A stretch of DNA of 64,000 nucleotides from CAWDYA01 sp963806495 (GTDB lineage: Bacteria > Acidobacteriota > Polarisedimenticolia > JACPZX01 > DASXTC01), in NCBI GenBank assembly GCA_963806495.1, contig CAWDYA010000010.1, positions 1-64,000 of the forward strand, in the 5' to 3' direction. Below, piece after piece: positions 27,154 through 35,116 of this stretch; position 1 is the stretch's first letter, and each line of letters starts with the position of its first letter. The notes beneath the pieces were generated by a model that saw only the letters and a list, made by a program, of their open reading frames with translations, was not told the DNA's origin and ran no database searches. Position numbers and translations under genes: made by a program.

Positions 27154-27201
27154 TGGGAGGCCCCGGCGTGGGTTATCCCGCGGGCGCGGGGGAGCTCCGG
27201 G

Positions 27202-28240
27202 TTACGGGGCGGACGGGGTCAGGAGCACGGACGCCGGCGGGGTGACGTCGTAGCGGACGCGGCGCGCGCCCGGGTCACCCACGGCGGTCAGCACGGTGAC
27301 CGTCCCGTCGGGCGCGGTGACCGCGACGCGGGTCCAGCCGCCCGGCACCTCGGTCTCCACGGTCAGCGGCGGGCCGCCCGCGGGCCCGTCGATACGCACG
27401 GTGATCCCGTCGTCGCCGGTGACGCTCGACCGCACCGACGATGCGTCGCGCGCCTCGACGTAGCGGGCCACCACGCCGAACGGGGCCACCCAGAGATTGT
27501 CGCCCGCCTCGGCCAGCCTCTCCACGAGGCTGACGTAGCGGGCCAGAGGCACCGGCTCCCACCCTTCCTGCGTGGGAGGGAAGGTGTGCTGAGGATTGTG
27601 TATCCCGTGCACGCCGACCACGAGCCAGCCCCCCTCCTGCAGCACGTCGTCGACCCACCCCGTCATCTCGTCGAGCGGCGTGGCCGACAGCGGATGCCGC
27701 GAGCGCACCTGGTACATGTCCGCCGGGGTCACGGGGTTGGTGGTGTTGCCGCCGGTGCGGGCGGCGACGTACCCGGCGGCCTCGGCCGCACGGCCGATCG
27801 CGTCGGTCGAGACCGAGAACGGATAGGCGAACACGTCACCCTGTTCCGGCCCGAGAACGTCCCTGATTCGCCGGCGCGACCATTCGAGTTCCTCGGTGAG
27901 CCCTCGCCGGTCCACCTCGGCGAGCGAGACGTGAGTGAGCCCGTGGGATCCGATCTCGTGACCCGCCCCGGCCACCGACTTCCACCGGTCCCAGAGAATC
28001 CTCCTGGTCGAGCCACTGGGTGACCACGAAGAAGGTGCCATGGAATCCGTGCGACTCCAGAAGCGGTGCCATGTAACGCCACTGGTTCGCGTAGCCGTCG
28101 TCCATCGTGACGCTCACGGCGGCGGCCGCTCCCCCTCTCCAGGAGAGAATCGCCGTGCCGCCCGCGGGGCCCGCCTGCGGCCCGGCGCACCCGCTCATGA
28201 CGACCAGCGCCGCGGCGGACATCCAGACATGAGCCCTCAT
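27202..28240 (-). CDS. polysaccharide deacetylase lipoprotein, frameshifted
   Basis: This is a NodB-type deacetylase of about 345 residues. The N-terminus is a lipoprotein signal with lipobox VMSGC near residue 18. The first metal ligands are in VSVTMDDGYANQW and the His pair in HEIGSHGLTH. Later regions include FAYPFSVSTDAIG and VVGVHGIHNP. The frame breaks near 27990-28015, between VVTQWLDQ and ILWDRWKSV. A C-terminal beta-rich domain (about 90 residues) follows. It may act on the envelope or on the exopolysaccharide made by the operon across the repeat spacer. Its orientation shows it is not part of that operon. Confidence 0.78.
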
Positions 28241-28408
28241 CTCAGCCTCCCGCGTTCCCGGGTCCCATGAGCGCGTTCGTGGCGCCGGCCGGGGTTGAAG
28301 ACAAAGATAATACTCCTCGGCGGACACGCACGCCGCAGGGCGAGGGCGTACGGCATGTGTTACCATTCGCCCGACGTGAATCGTGTGAAACCCTTGGAGG
28401 GAAAGGAA

Positions 28409-29524
28409 ATGTCCGCGCGAAACCTGGCACTCGCCACCTCCCTGCTCCTGTTCGGCACCCTGCTCGCGGCACCCCAGGAGGGCAGGCCCTCCGGCCCGGC
28501 CGGGGCGGAGCCGGTGGTGCCGAAGACGAGGAAATTCAACGTCGTCATGCGTTTCGCCTACAACAACATCCCCAAGAACATCCAGGGAATGCAGTACTGG
28601 TTCCCTCTTCCCATCCAGAACGACCACCAGCAGATCCACAACCAGTTCAGCCATGCGCCGTACACCTCCGAGGTCAACACCGCGCCCGACACCGGCAACG
28701 TCATCATGCACATGGAGGGCACCGCCCGCGGCGGCGTGCCGATGCAGGTGAAGATCTCCTTCGACGCGGAGCGGATTGAGGATCTGCGAAACACGTTCGA
28801 GCCCCCTGCGGATTCCCCGTCCAAGGACGAGGAGAAGAAGGTCATGGAGCGCTGGCTGCAGCCTTCCACCGTCATGGTGATCGACAAGAAGGTGCGCTCG
28901 AAGGCCTCGAAGATCGTCTCGGGCAAGAAGATGCCGCTCGACAAGGCGCGCGCGATCTACGACTGGGTGGTCGACAACCTGACCTATCTCGAGAATGCCG
29001 CATCGGCGCCCGGCGCCGGCTTCGGCAACCTCGCCTTCGTCCTCGACAAGCTCGAGGGAAACTCGATGGATTTCTCCGCGGCGTTCGTGGGGCTGTGCCG
29101 GGCCGAGGGCATCCCGGCGCGTTCGATCATCGGCTTCAGGATCCCGAAGACGCCGGACACGGGCGTCATCAAGGACTACCACGGGTGGGCGGAGTTCTAC
29201 CTCCAGGGGATCGGCTGGATCCCGGTCGACCCGGCGGCGGGCAAGCGGACACCCGCGCGTCGCAAGTACTACTTCGGCGCGCTCGATCCGGATCGGCTGG
29301 CCATCTCCATCGGGCGTGACATCGTGCTGATCCCGCCGCAGGCGGGCGACCCGCTCAACTACCTCGTCAATCCCTACTGGGAGGGCGACACGAAGCCGAT
29401 GCCCACCCCCTACGTCGAGATCAAGTACACCAACCTGGAGAAGATCCCGGAAGGGCTGCCCGATGAGGCGGTCCCGATTGGGGGGCAGACCGTGCTTCCA
29501 CCCGCGGGCGGCGGGGGCCGGTAG
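28409..29524 (+). CDS. transglutaminase fold, Cys replaced by Ser
   Basis: This 371-residue exported protein has a signal peptide (LALATSLLLFGTLLAAPQ). A beta-rich N-terminal half is followed by a transglutaminase-like core: ARAIYDWVVDNLTYLEN near 200, LEGNSMDFSAAFVGLCRAEG near 235, GIPARSIIGF, then YHGWAEFYLQGIGWIPVDP near 275. His and Asp of the triad are present. The usual catalytic Cys of GNCxDF is Ser (GNSMDF). It may be inactive or use Ser. The ATG at 28409 has GGAGGGAAAGGA just upstream. Family members are often proteases or peptidoglycan-related. Confidence 0.8.
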   Translation: MSARNLALATSLLLFGTLLAAPQEGRPSGPAGAEPVVPKTRKFNVVMRFAYNNIPKNIQGMQYWFPLPIQNDHQQIHNQFSHAPYTSEVNTAPDTGNVIMHMEGTARGGVPMQVKISFDAERIEDLRNTFEPPADSPSKDEEKKVMERWLQPSTVMVIDKKVRSKASKIVSGKKMPLDKARAIYDWVVDNLTYLENAASAPGAGFGNLAFVLDKLEGNSMDFSAAFVGLCRAEGIPARSIIGFRIPKTPDTGVIKDYHGWAEFYLQGIGWIPVDPAAGKRTPARRKYYFGALDPDRLAISIGRDIVLIPPQAGDPLNYLVNPYWEGDTKPMPTPYVEIKYTNLEKIPEGLPDEAVPIGGQTVLPPAGGGGR

Positions 29525-29531
29525 CCCCGGC

Positions 29532-30140
29532 ATGCCCGCACGGGCAGGCTGGATCGACATCACCGTCGCCGTCAGGAACGGGATGCGCACCTACCCCGGC
29601 GACCCCGAGGTCCGCGTCGAGCGCGTTCTGGACACGCGCCGCGGCGCCCCGGCGAACGTCTCCTCTCTCAGGCTCGGCACCCACACCGGCACCCACGTCG
29701 ATGCCGCCTGCCATCTGGCCGGTCTGCGCGGCGGTGTCGAGGCGCTGCCGCCGCCCGCCCTGGTCGGGGCGGCGCGAGTCGTGCAGTCGGGGCGGCGCCG
29801 GCTCCGCGCGGCCGATCTGCCCGCCTTCGGGCGCGCGCGGCGGCTGCTCTTCCGGGGTGGATCGGTGCTGCTGCCCGAGGCGGCGCGTCGCCTCGTGGAC
29901 GCGGGGGTGTGCCTGGTGGGCACCGACGGGATGTCGATCGATCCGGAGGATGCGGTGGAGCTTCCCGCCCATCGGGTGCTGCTCACGGCCGGCGTGGTGC
30001 TGATCGAGAACCTCGATCTGTCGGCCACCCCGCCGGGCCGGTACGACATGATCGCGCTGCCGCTTCTCGTCGCCGGGGCCGACGGCGCCCCGGTGCGGGC
30101 CCTGCTCCGACGGCGTGCCGCGGCTCAGCGCAGAAAGTAG
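29532..30140 (+). CDS. cyclase-family metal hydrolase
   Basis: This 202-residue protein belongs to the cyclase/kynurenine formamidase-like family. The zinc site motif HTGTHVDAACH lies near residue 57. Other family features are the ITVAVRNGMRTYPGDP start and the LVGTDGMSIDP stretch near 135. The physiological substrate cannot be told from the sequence. No tryptophan catabolism genes are near. Its 3' end overlaps uppP by 16 bp in convergent orientation. Confidence 0.8.
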   Translation: MPARAGWIDITVAVRNGMRTYPGDPEVRVERVLDTRRGAPANVSSLRLGTHTGTHVDAACHLAGLRGGVEALPPPALVGAARVVQSGRRRLRAADLPAFGRARRLLFRGGSVLLPEAARRLVDAGVCLVGTDGMSIDPEDAVELPAHRVLLTAGVVLIENLDLSATPPGRYDMIALPLLVAGADGAPVRALLRRRAAAQRRK

Positions 30141-30922
30141 ACGAGGACCACGATCCCGAGAGCGATCCGGTACCAGCCGAACGGGCGGAAGTCGTGCCGC
30201 GAGACGTACCGGATGAAGGCGCGCACGGCGACGAGCGCCGAGAAGAACGCCACCACGAAGCCGATGGCGATCATCCCCAGATCGTCCGCCGTGAGGCTGG
30301 CCCACGACTTGTAGAGATCGTACACGGTGGCCGCCATCATGGTCGGGATCGCCAGGTAGAACGAGAACTCCGTGGCGGTGCGGCGATCGAGACCGGCCAC
30401 CATCCCCCCCATGATGGTGGCCGCCGCGCGCGAGACCCCGGGGAAGAGCGACAGGGTCTGCGCAAGACCCACCCAGAGCGCTTTCGTCTTCGGGATCTCC
30501 ATCAGCGACGAGGTGGTGAACCGGGGCGCGTGGCGCTCGATCAGCAGCATCACGACCCCGCCTCCCGCGAGCGCGGCCGCCACCGTCACCGGCCCGAAGA
30601 GGTACTCGTGGATTGCGTGGTGCAGGAGCAGCCCCGCCACGGCCGCGGGCACGAACGCGATGGCCAGGTTGACAGCGAGCGCCCGAGCCGCCGGGTCGTC
30701 CCGCAGCCCCACGGCGCCGGCGGTCACCTCGACGAGGTGGCGGCGGTACTCCCACACTATCGCGAGAATCGCCCCGAGCTGGATGAAGATCTCGAAGGTG
30801 GCCGCGTTGTCGCCGGTGAAGCCGAGCAGATGCCCGGCCACGATCAGATGCCCGGTGGAGGAGATCGGCAGGAACTCCGTGATCCCCTCGACCAGCCCCA
30901 GGATGATCGCGATGATGATCAC
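30125..30922 (-). CDS. uppP: undecaprenyl-diphosphate phosphatase UppP/BacA
   Basis: This 265-residue membrane phosphatase recycles undecaprenyl diphosphate to the monophosphate carrier. The active-site signatures are visible: GLVEGITEFLPISSTGHL at the N-terminus and LFPGVSRAAATIMGGM near residue 170. About eight helices are present and length is typical. The GTG at 30922 overlaps the stop of the VTT gene (GTGA), which argues for coupled expression. Confidence 0.93.
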   Translation of the reverse strand: MIIIAIILGLVEGITEFLPISSTGHLIVAGHLLGFTGDNAATFEIFIQLGAILAIVWEYRRHLVEVTAGAVGLRDDPAARALAVNLAIAFVPAAVAGLLLHHAIHEYLFGPVTVAAALAGGGVVMLLIERHAPRFTTSSLMEIPKTKALWVGLAQTLSLFPGVSRAAATIMGGMVAGLDRRTATEFSFYLAIPTMMAATVYDLYKSWASLTADDLGMIAIGFVVAFFSALVAVRAFIRYVSRHDFRPFGWYRIALGIVVLVYFLR

Positions 30923-31506
30923 AGCAGGTACTTGATGACCATGAACCCGCCGAACAGCAGGATCACGAAGAGGATCGAGAGCAGGTTGAAATACTTGTCG
31001 ATGAACCGCTTGACCGGCTCGCCGAACCACATCAGCAGCCCCGACACGATGAAGAATCGCGCGGAACGGGAGACGGCGGAGGCCACGAGGAAGATCGGCA
31101 GCGAGATCTCGAACACGCCCGCGGCGATCGTGAAGACCTTGTACGGGATCGGGGTGAATCCCGCCGCAAACACGGCCCAGAAGGCGTACCGCTCGTACAG
31201 CGCCGCCACCCTGTTGAACACCGCCTCGCTGAAGACATAGGTGAAGAAGAACTGCTGCACCTCGGTCCAGACGAACCAGCCGATGGCGTAGCCGGCCAGC
31301 CCTCCGAGCACCGATCCGAGCGAGCAGATCAGGGCGTAGCTGAGGGCCCGCGCCGGTGCGGACAGAGACAACGCGATCAGCAGGACGTCGGGCGGCACCG
31401 GGAAGAACGACGACTCCGCGAAGGCCAGCATGAAGAGCGCCCGGCTCGCGTGCGGCGAGCGCTCGAAGTGCAGAACCCAGTCATACAGGCTGCGCGCCCA
31501 CTTCAT
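30919..31506 (-). CDS. VTT/DedA-type membrane protein
   Basis: This 195-residue VTT-domain protein is of the YqaA type. Family sequence includes FAESSFFPVPPDVLLIALSL near residue 30 and the second half FAAGFTPIPYKVFTIAAGVF near 115, with re-entrant prolines. DedA relatives move undecaprenyl phosphate across the membrane. Placement directly before uppP, with overlapping ATGA/GTGA junctions on both sides, suggests lipid-carrier recycling here also. The substrate is inferred. Confidence 0.82.
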   Translation of the reverse strand: MKWARSLYDWVLHFERSPHASRALFMLAFAESSFFPVPPDVLLIALSLSAPARALSYALICSLGSVLGGLAGYAIGWFVWTEVQQFFFTYVFSEAVFNRVAALYERYAFWAVFAAGFTPIPYKVFTIAAGVFEISLPIFLVASAVSRSARFFIVSGLLMWFGEPVKRFIDKYFNLLSILFVILLFGGFMVIKYLL

Positions 31507-34103
31507 GTCTGATCCAGACGGCTGACACGGCCGGTCACCGCGGACGTGAACCCCTTGAGGGACATCATCGCGGGCAGCAGCGTGAGCGCGGTGATGAGGC
31601 AGGCCGCGCTGCCCACCATCGAGATGATGCCGACGCTGCGCAGGCCCGGGTAGTTCGACAGGGCCAGAGACCCGAATCCTACCAGGTTGGTCATGGCGGC
31701 CATCGCCACACCCTTGCCGGTCTCCATGACGCCGTTGTCCACGACGCCGCCGTTGAGACACATCCGGTGGATGAGATGGATCCCGTAGTCGACGCCCACG
31801 CCGAGGATCATCGTGGCCACGAAGCAGTTGACGAAATTCATCTCCACGCCGGTCAGGCTCATCACGCCCAGCATCCAGACCACGCCGGTGAGGACCTGCA
31901 GGTTCGCGAGCAGCATCAGTCTCATCGACCGGAAATCGAGCCAGAGCAGGATACTCACGAGAATCAGCCCGACGCCGATCGCCAGCTTGGCGTCGTGCGC
32001 GAAGATTTCCCTCAGCCGCTTGCTCACCACATTGATGCCGGTCACCGTGACGTCCGGATCGCCTCCCTGCAGCGCCTCCACCAGGCCGGGCGGCGCCTCG
32101 CGGCGCCACTTCCCCTCGGCGAGGAACAGATAGACGGCGGCCCGGTACGTCACCTGTCCCTCCGATTCGGACTTCTTCACGTAGCGCGACAGCACGCTCG
32201 ACAGCTTGCTTGTCTGGATGTCCGACAGGCTCAGCGGCTTCTTGCGGGCGAGCACCGCGCGGAAGTCGGCGAGATAGTCGTCGAAGGCGTCCGACTTGAA
32301 GCCGGATTCCTCGAGGGACTTGCGGAAGGTCGACTCGACGCGGGCGGCGTTGAACGCCTCGTCGCTGCCCGAGTTGAGCGCCTTGATCACCTCCTCCTGC
32401 CGCGAGGGCGCGGGCAGGTAGGTCAGGATCGAGTCGGTGCCGCGGAGCATGCCCGAGTCGAGATACGGCTGCGCCCGGTTCAGCACCGAGCGGACCTTCT
32501 CCACGGCGTCGTCCACCGAAGGCGATTCCACGATCGCGATCATGAAGTTGAGATCGCCGCCGAACTTCTCCGCGAGCTTCTCCTGCGCCAGCGCGCCCTT
32601 GTTGTAGGGAGAGCGCAGGTCGCGGATGCTGTCCGAGAAGCCGACATTCCAGGCCGCCACGCCGGCGAGCACGGTCACGCCGGCGAGCACCGACAGCGCC
32701 GCCACGGGCCGCTTGACCGAGAGCGGGATCAGCCATTCGAAGCCGAACGACTGGATGTGCAGCTTCCTGAGCAGATCCTTGCGGCGGGGCCGTCCTTCGT
32801 TCCACTGGATCATGGCCGGCAGCAGGAAGAGGATCGCCACCATGCTGAGCAGGATCCCGGTGCCGATCAGAAAGCCCAGCTCCCACAGCCCCCGGAACTT
32901 CGTCACGCACATGGCGTAGAAGGTGCCCGCGGATGTGATCGCCCCGGTGAACATGCCGAGCGCCCCCTCCCCCATCATCCGGCGGCTCGCCTCGGCGAGC
33001 GAGAGGCCCTGCTGCCGCTCCTCCACGTATCGCGCGTACATGACCACCGTGAAGTCGGTCCCGAGCCCCATCACCATGGCCACGAATCCGGAGGAGGCCG
33101 AGTTGAGGTGGCCGAACACGAGGTAGGCCACGGCGAAGGTGAGCACCTGCCCCACCATCAGAGGGACGCTGCTGTACAGCAGCGCGCCGAACCGGCGGTA
33201 TCCGATCCAGTACAGGGCGAGGACGCCGACGAAGGAGATGACGGCGGTCAGCTTCATGTCCGACTTGATCAGGTTCGAGTCGTAAAGGGCGACGATGTAC
33301 GAGCCGGCGTAGTCGAGGGTCACCTTGTCGACGCCGGCGGGGCCGCCCTCCTCCATCAGCTCGCGGCGGGTCTCATCCTCGGCCTGGTGCAGACCGGCCA
33401 CCAGCTTCGCCGTGAACCCGAGGTTCTGCGCGGGCCGGTCCGGCTTCACCAGAACGAGCAGCGTGCTGTCGTCCTGCGACATGAAGTAGCCGTCGCCACG
33501 CGGGTTCAGACGCAGCGCCCCCTGGCCCTTCAGCAGACGGCCCCACAGCAGCGGGCCGATTCCGAACGGGTCGTTGCGGACGATGTCCTTCATGAAGGTG
33601 GACGACGGATTTTCTAGGATACGGCGGTTCTCGGCGACCTGCTCGTGTATCGCCTTGTCGCTGAGCTTCTCCCTCAGCTTCGGGATATCTTCGGGCGGCA
33701 GGAACAGCAGGGCGTACTTGCGGAAGAGGGCGAGCAGCTCGCCGCTGCCGCCGAGGCGGTACTCGACCTGCTGCACGCCGTCGAGCTCGCCCACCTTCTC
33801 GGCAAAGATGTCCGCGAAATCGGTGTACTCGTCGGCGGTGTGGCCCGGCGGGGCTTCGATCATCACCCCGATGAAGTCGGCGCCCCCGAACTCCTGCAGC
33901 GATGTCTTGAAGGCGTCCACGGCGCGGTCGCCCCGGGGCACAAGCGCCAGGATGTCGGTGTCGAGGCGGATGTGGCTGCCGAGCCAGACCCCGACGCACA
34001 TCACGGCGAAGCTCATCAGGAAGACGAGGGTGTAGTGCCTCCGCGAGAACTCCTCGATGGAGAGAAAGAGACCCTGTCTGTTTTCCTGGGAGCCGATCGG
34101 CAT
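31503..34103 (-). CDS. MMPL/RND lipid transporter
   Basis: This 866-residue RND transporter is of the MMPL/HpnN type. It has two repeats of one helix, a large periplasmic loop, and five helices. Early sequence gives HIRLDTDILALVPRGDRAVD after helix 1. The membrane Asp motif is MGLGTDFTVVMYARYVEERQ near 345 and again GVGVDYGIHLIHRM near 785. HpnN relatives carry hopanoids or other lipids to the outer membrane. No hopanoid synthesis gene is in the window, so the lipid is unknown. It heads a three-gene overlapping operon with VTT and uppP. Confidence 0.87.
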   Translation of the reverse strand: MPIGSQENRQGLFLSIEEFSRRHYTLVFLMSFAVMCVGVWLGSHIRLDTDILALVPRGDRAVDAFKTSLQEFGGADFIGVMIEAPPGHTADEYTDFADIFAEKVGELDGVQQVEYRLGGSGELLALFRKYALLFLPPEDIPKLREKLSDKAIHEQVAENRRILENPSSTFMKDIVRNDPFGIGPLLWGRLLKGQGALRLNPRGDGYFMSQDDSTLLVLVKPDRPAQNLGFTAKLVAGLHQAEDETRRELMEEGGPAGVDKVTLDYAGSYIVALYDSNLIKSDMKLTAVISFVGVLALYWIGYRRFGALLYSSVPLMVGQVLTFAVAYLVFGHLNSASSGFVAMVMGLGTDFTVVMYARYVEERQQGLSLAEASRRMMGEGALGMFTGAITSAGTFYAMCVTKFRGLWELGFLIGTGILLSMVAILFLLPAMIQWNEGRPRRKDLLRKLHIQSFGFEWLIPLSVKRPVAALSVLAGVTVLAGVAAWNVGFSDSIRDLRSPYNKGALAQEKLAEKFGGDLNFMIAIVESPSVDDAVEKVRSVLNRAQPYLDSGMLRGTDSILTYLPAPSRQEEVIKALNSGSDEAFNAARVESTFRKSLEESGFKSDAFDDYLADFRAVLARKKPLSLSDIQTSKLSSVLSRYVKKSESEGQVTYRAAVYLFLAEGKWRREAPPGLVEALQGGDPDVTVTGINVVSKRLREIFAHDAKLAIGVGLILVSILLWLDFRSMRLMLLANLQVLTGVVWMLGVMSLTGVEMNFVNCFVATMILGVGVDYGIHLIHRMCLNGGVVDNGVMETGKGVAMAAMTNLVGFGSLALSNYPGLRSVGIISMVGSAACLITALTLLPAMMSLKGFTSAVTGRVSRLDQT

Positions 34104-34220
34104 CGGGAGCTGCGCATCCTCGCGGAGAGGCCTGAACCGCTGAAAATGGTTGAGGTTATCGGCGCGCGGCGCGCGATGTCAAGCCAGGCGGGACCGCCGG
34201 CCGGGGCGGCGGCGCCGGCG

Positions 34221-34248
34221 TTGACTTTCGTTTTATTTTCCATATACT
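34221..34248 (+). promoter_or_regulatory. sigma-70 type promoter
   Basis: TTGACT (34221-34226) and TATACT (34243-34248) are 16 bp apart in an AT-rich patch of the 332-bp spacer between the MMPL gene and the HhH gene. The leader would be about 180 nt. The rest of the spacer, 34104-34220 and 34249-34435, shows nothing else I can support. Confidence 0.6.
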
Positions 34249-34435
34249 CCGGGAATGACTCTGCCGTCCCGCATGATGCTCTCGCTCGCCGCGTCACGAA
34301 CCGCAACTCCTGTGCGGATCGAGGGGCGCGCCTGCGCGGTTGCCGGCGCGGAACCGGTATTTCTCCGTGGCGCGGGGATCGCTGGCGAGCCGCTCCGGGG
34401 CACGTTACGATCGTCGTGTCCGGTGGAGACTCCCG

Positions 34436-34702
34436 ATGCCGCGTGATCCGTTGCAGGAGATCCCGGGTGTCGGCCCGAGTATCGCCGTCGATCTGAGGGA
34501 TCTCGGCATTCGCCGTGTCTCCGACCTCTCGGGCCGGGACCCGCAGAGACTCTACGAGAAGCTCTGCGCGCTGCGTGGCACGCACATCGACCGGTGCGTG
34601 CTGTACGTCTTTCGCTGCGCTGTCTATTACGCCGGCCGCAAACGCCACGACCCGGAGCGGCTCAAGTGGTGGAACTGGTCGGATGCGAGGAGAAAGCCAT
34701 GA
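34436..34702 (+). CDS. HhH protein, pathogenicity-locus (Cdd1) family
   Basis: This 88-residue protein begins with a helix-hairpin-helix (LQEIPGVGPSIAVDLRDLGI), then RRVSDLSGRDPQRLYEKLCA and a C-terminal part with VFRCAVYYAGRKR and WWNW. This is the pattern of the small Cdd1 family. HhH motifs usually bind DNA non-specifically, and the family's role is unknown. A GGTGGAG site lies before the ATG. It overlaps the DUF302 gene as ATGA. Confidence 0.8.
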   Translation: MPRDPLQEIPGVGPSIAVDLRDLGIRRVSDLSGRDPQRLYEKLCALRGTHIDRCVLYVFRCAVYYAGRKRHDPERLKWWNWSDARRKP

Positions 34703-35112
34703 CCACCGAACGTATCGGTTTCGAGGTGAGCATCGACGCTCCGTACGAGGGCGCGATAGAGAAGGTGACGGCGGCGCTGAAGGCGGAAGGATTCGGTATC
34801 CTGACGCGGATCGACGTGCGCGCCACCCTGAAGGAGAAGCTGGGCGAGGAGTTCCGCCCTTACGTCATCCTCGGGGCATGCAACCCGCCTCTGGCGCATC
34901 GCGCCCTGTCTCACGACGGGCGCGTGGGAGTGCTTCTTCCGTGCAATGTCACCGTGGAGACGACACCGCAGGGCGGCACCCTGGTCCGGATCGGCAACCC
35001 CGATGTGATGCTGGGGGTCGGCGACCTGGCCCGGGATACCGTCCTGCTGGACGTCGCCCGCGAGGCGCGCGAGAAGCTCGAGCGCGTCGCTCGGGCGCTG
35101 CAGAAGGCCTGA
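34699..35112 (+). CDS. DUF302 protein
   Basis: This 137-residue DUF302 family protein has the family core LKAEGFGILTRIDVRATLKE (residues about 25-45) and YVILGACNPPLAHRALSHDG, ending in LLPCNVTVE. The single conserved Cys is in GACNP. The family is often linked to metal or redox stress, but no activity is established. It is translationally coupled to the HhH gene and its end is 4 bp from the convergent VPS10 gene. Confidence 0.85.
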   Translation: MTTERIGFEVSIDAPYEGAIEKVTAALKAEGFGILTRIDVRATLKEKLGEEFRPYVILGACNPPLAHRALSHDGRVGVLLPCNVTVETTPQGGTLVRIGNPDVMLGVGDLARDTVLLDVAREAREKLERVARALQKA

Positions 35113-35116
35113 TCTC

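Noticed and set aside
28289..28315. Promoter before the transglutaminase gene
   Set aside because: A GATAAT-like -10 exists, but the nearest -35-like TTGAAG is only 5 bp away.
34255..34446. 63-residue ORF after the 34221 promoter
   Set aside because: The ATG lies at the expected transcription start and has no ribosome-binding site. The composition is that of leader sequence.
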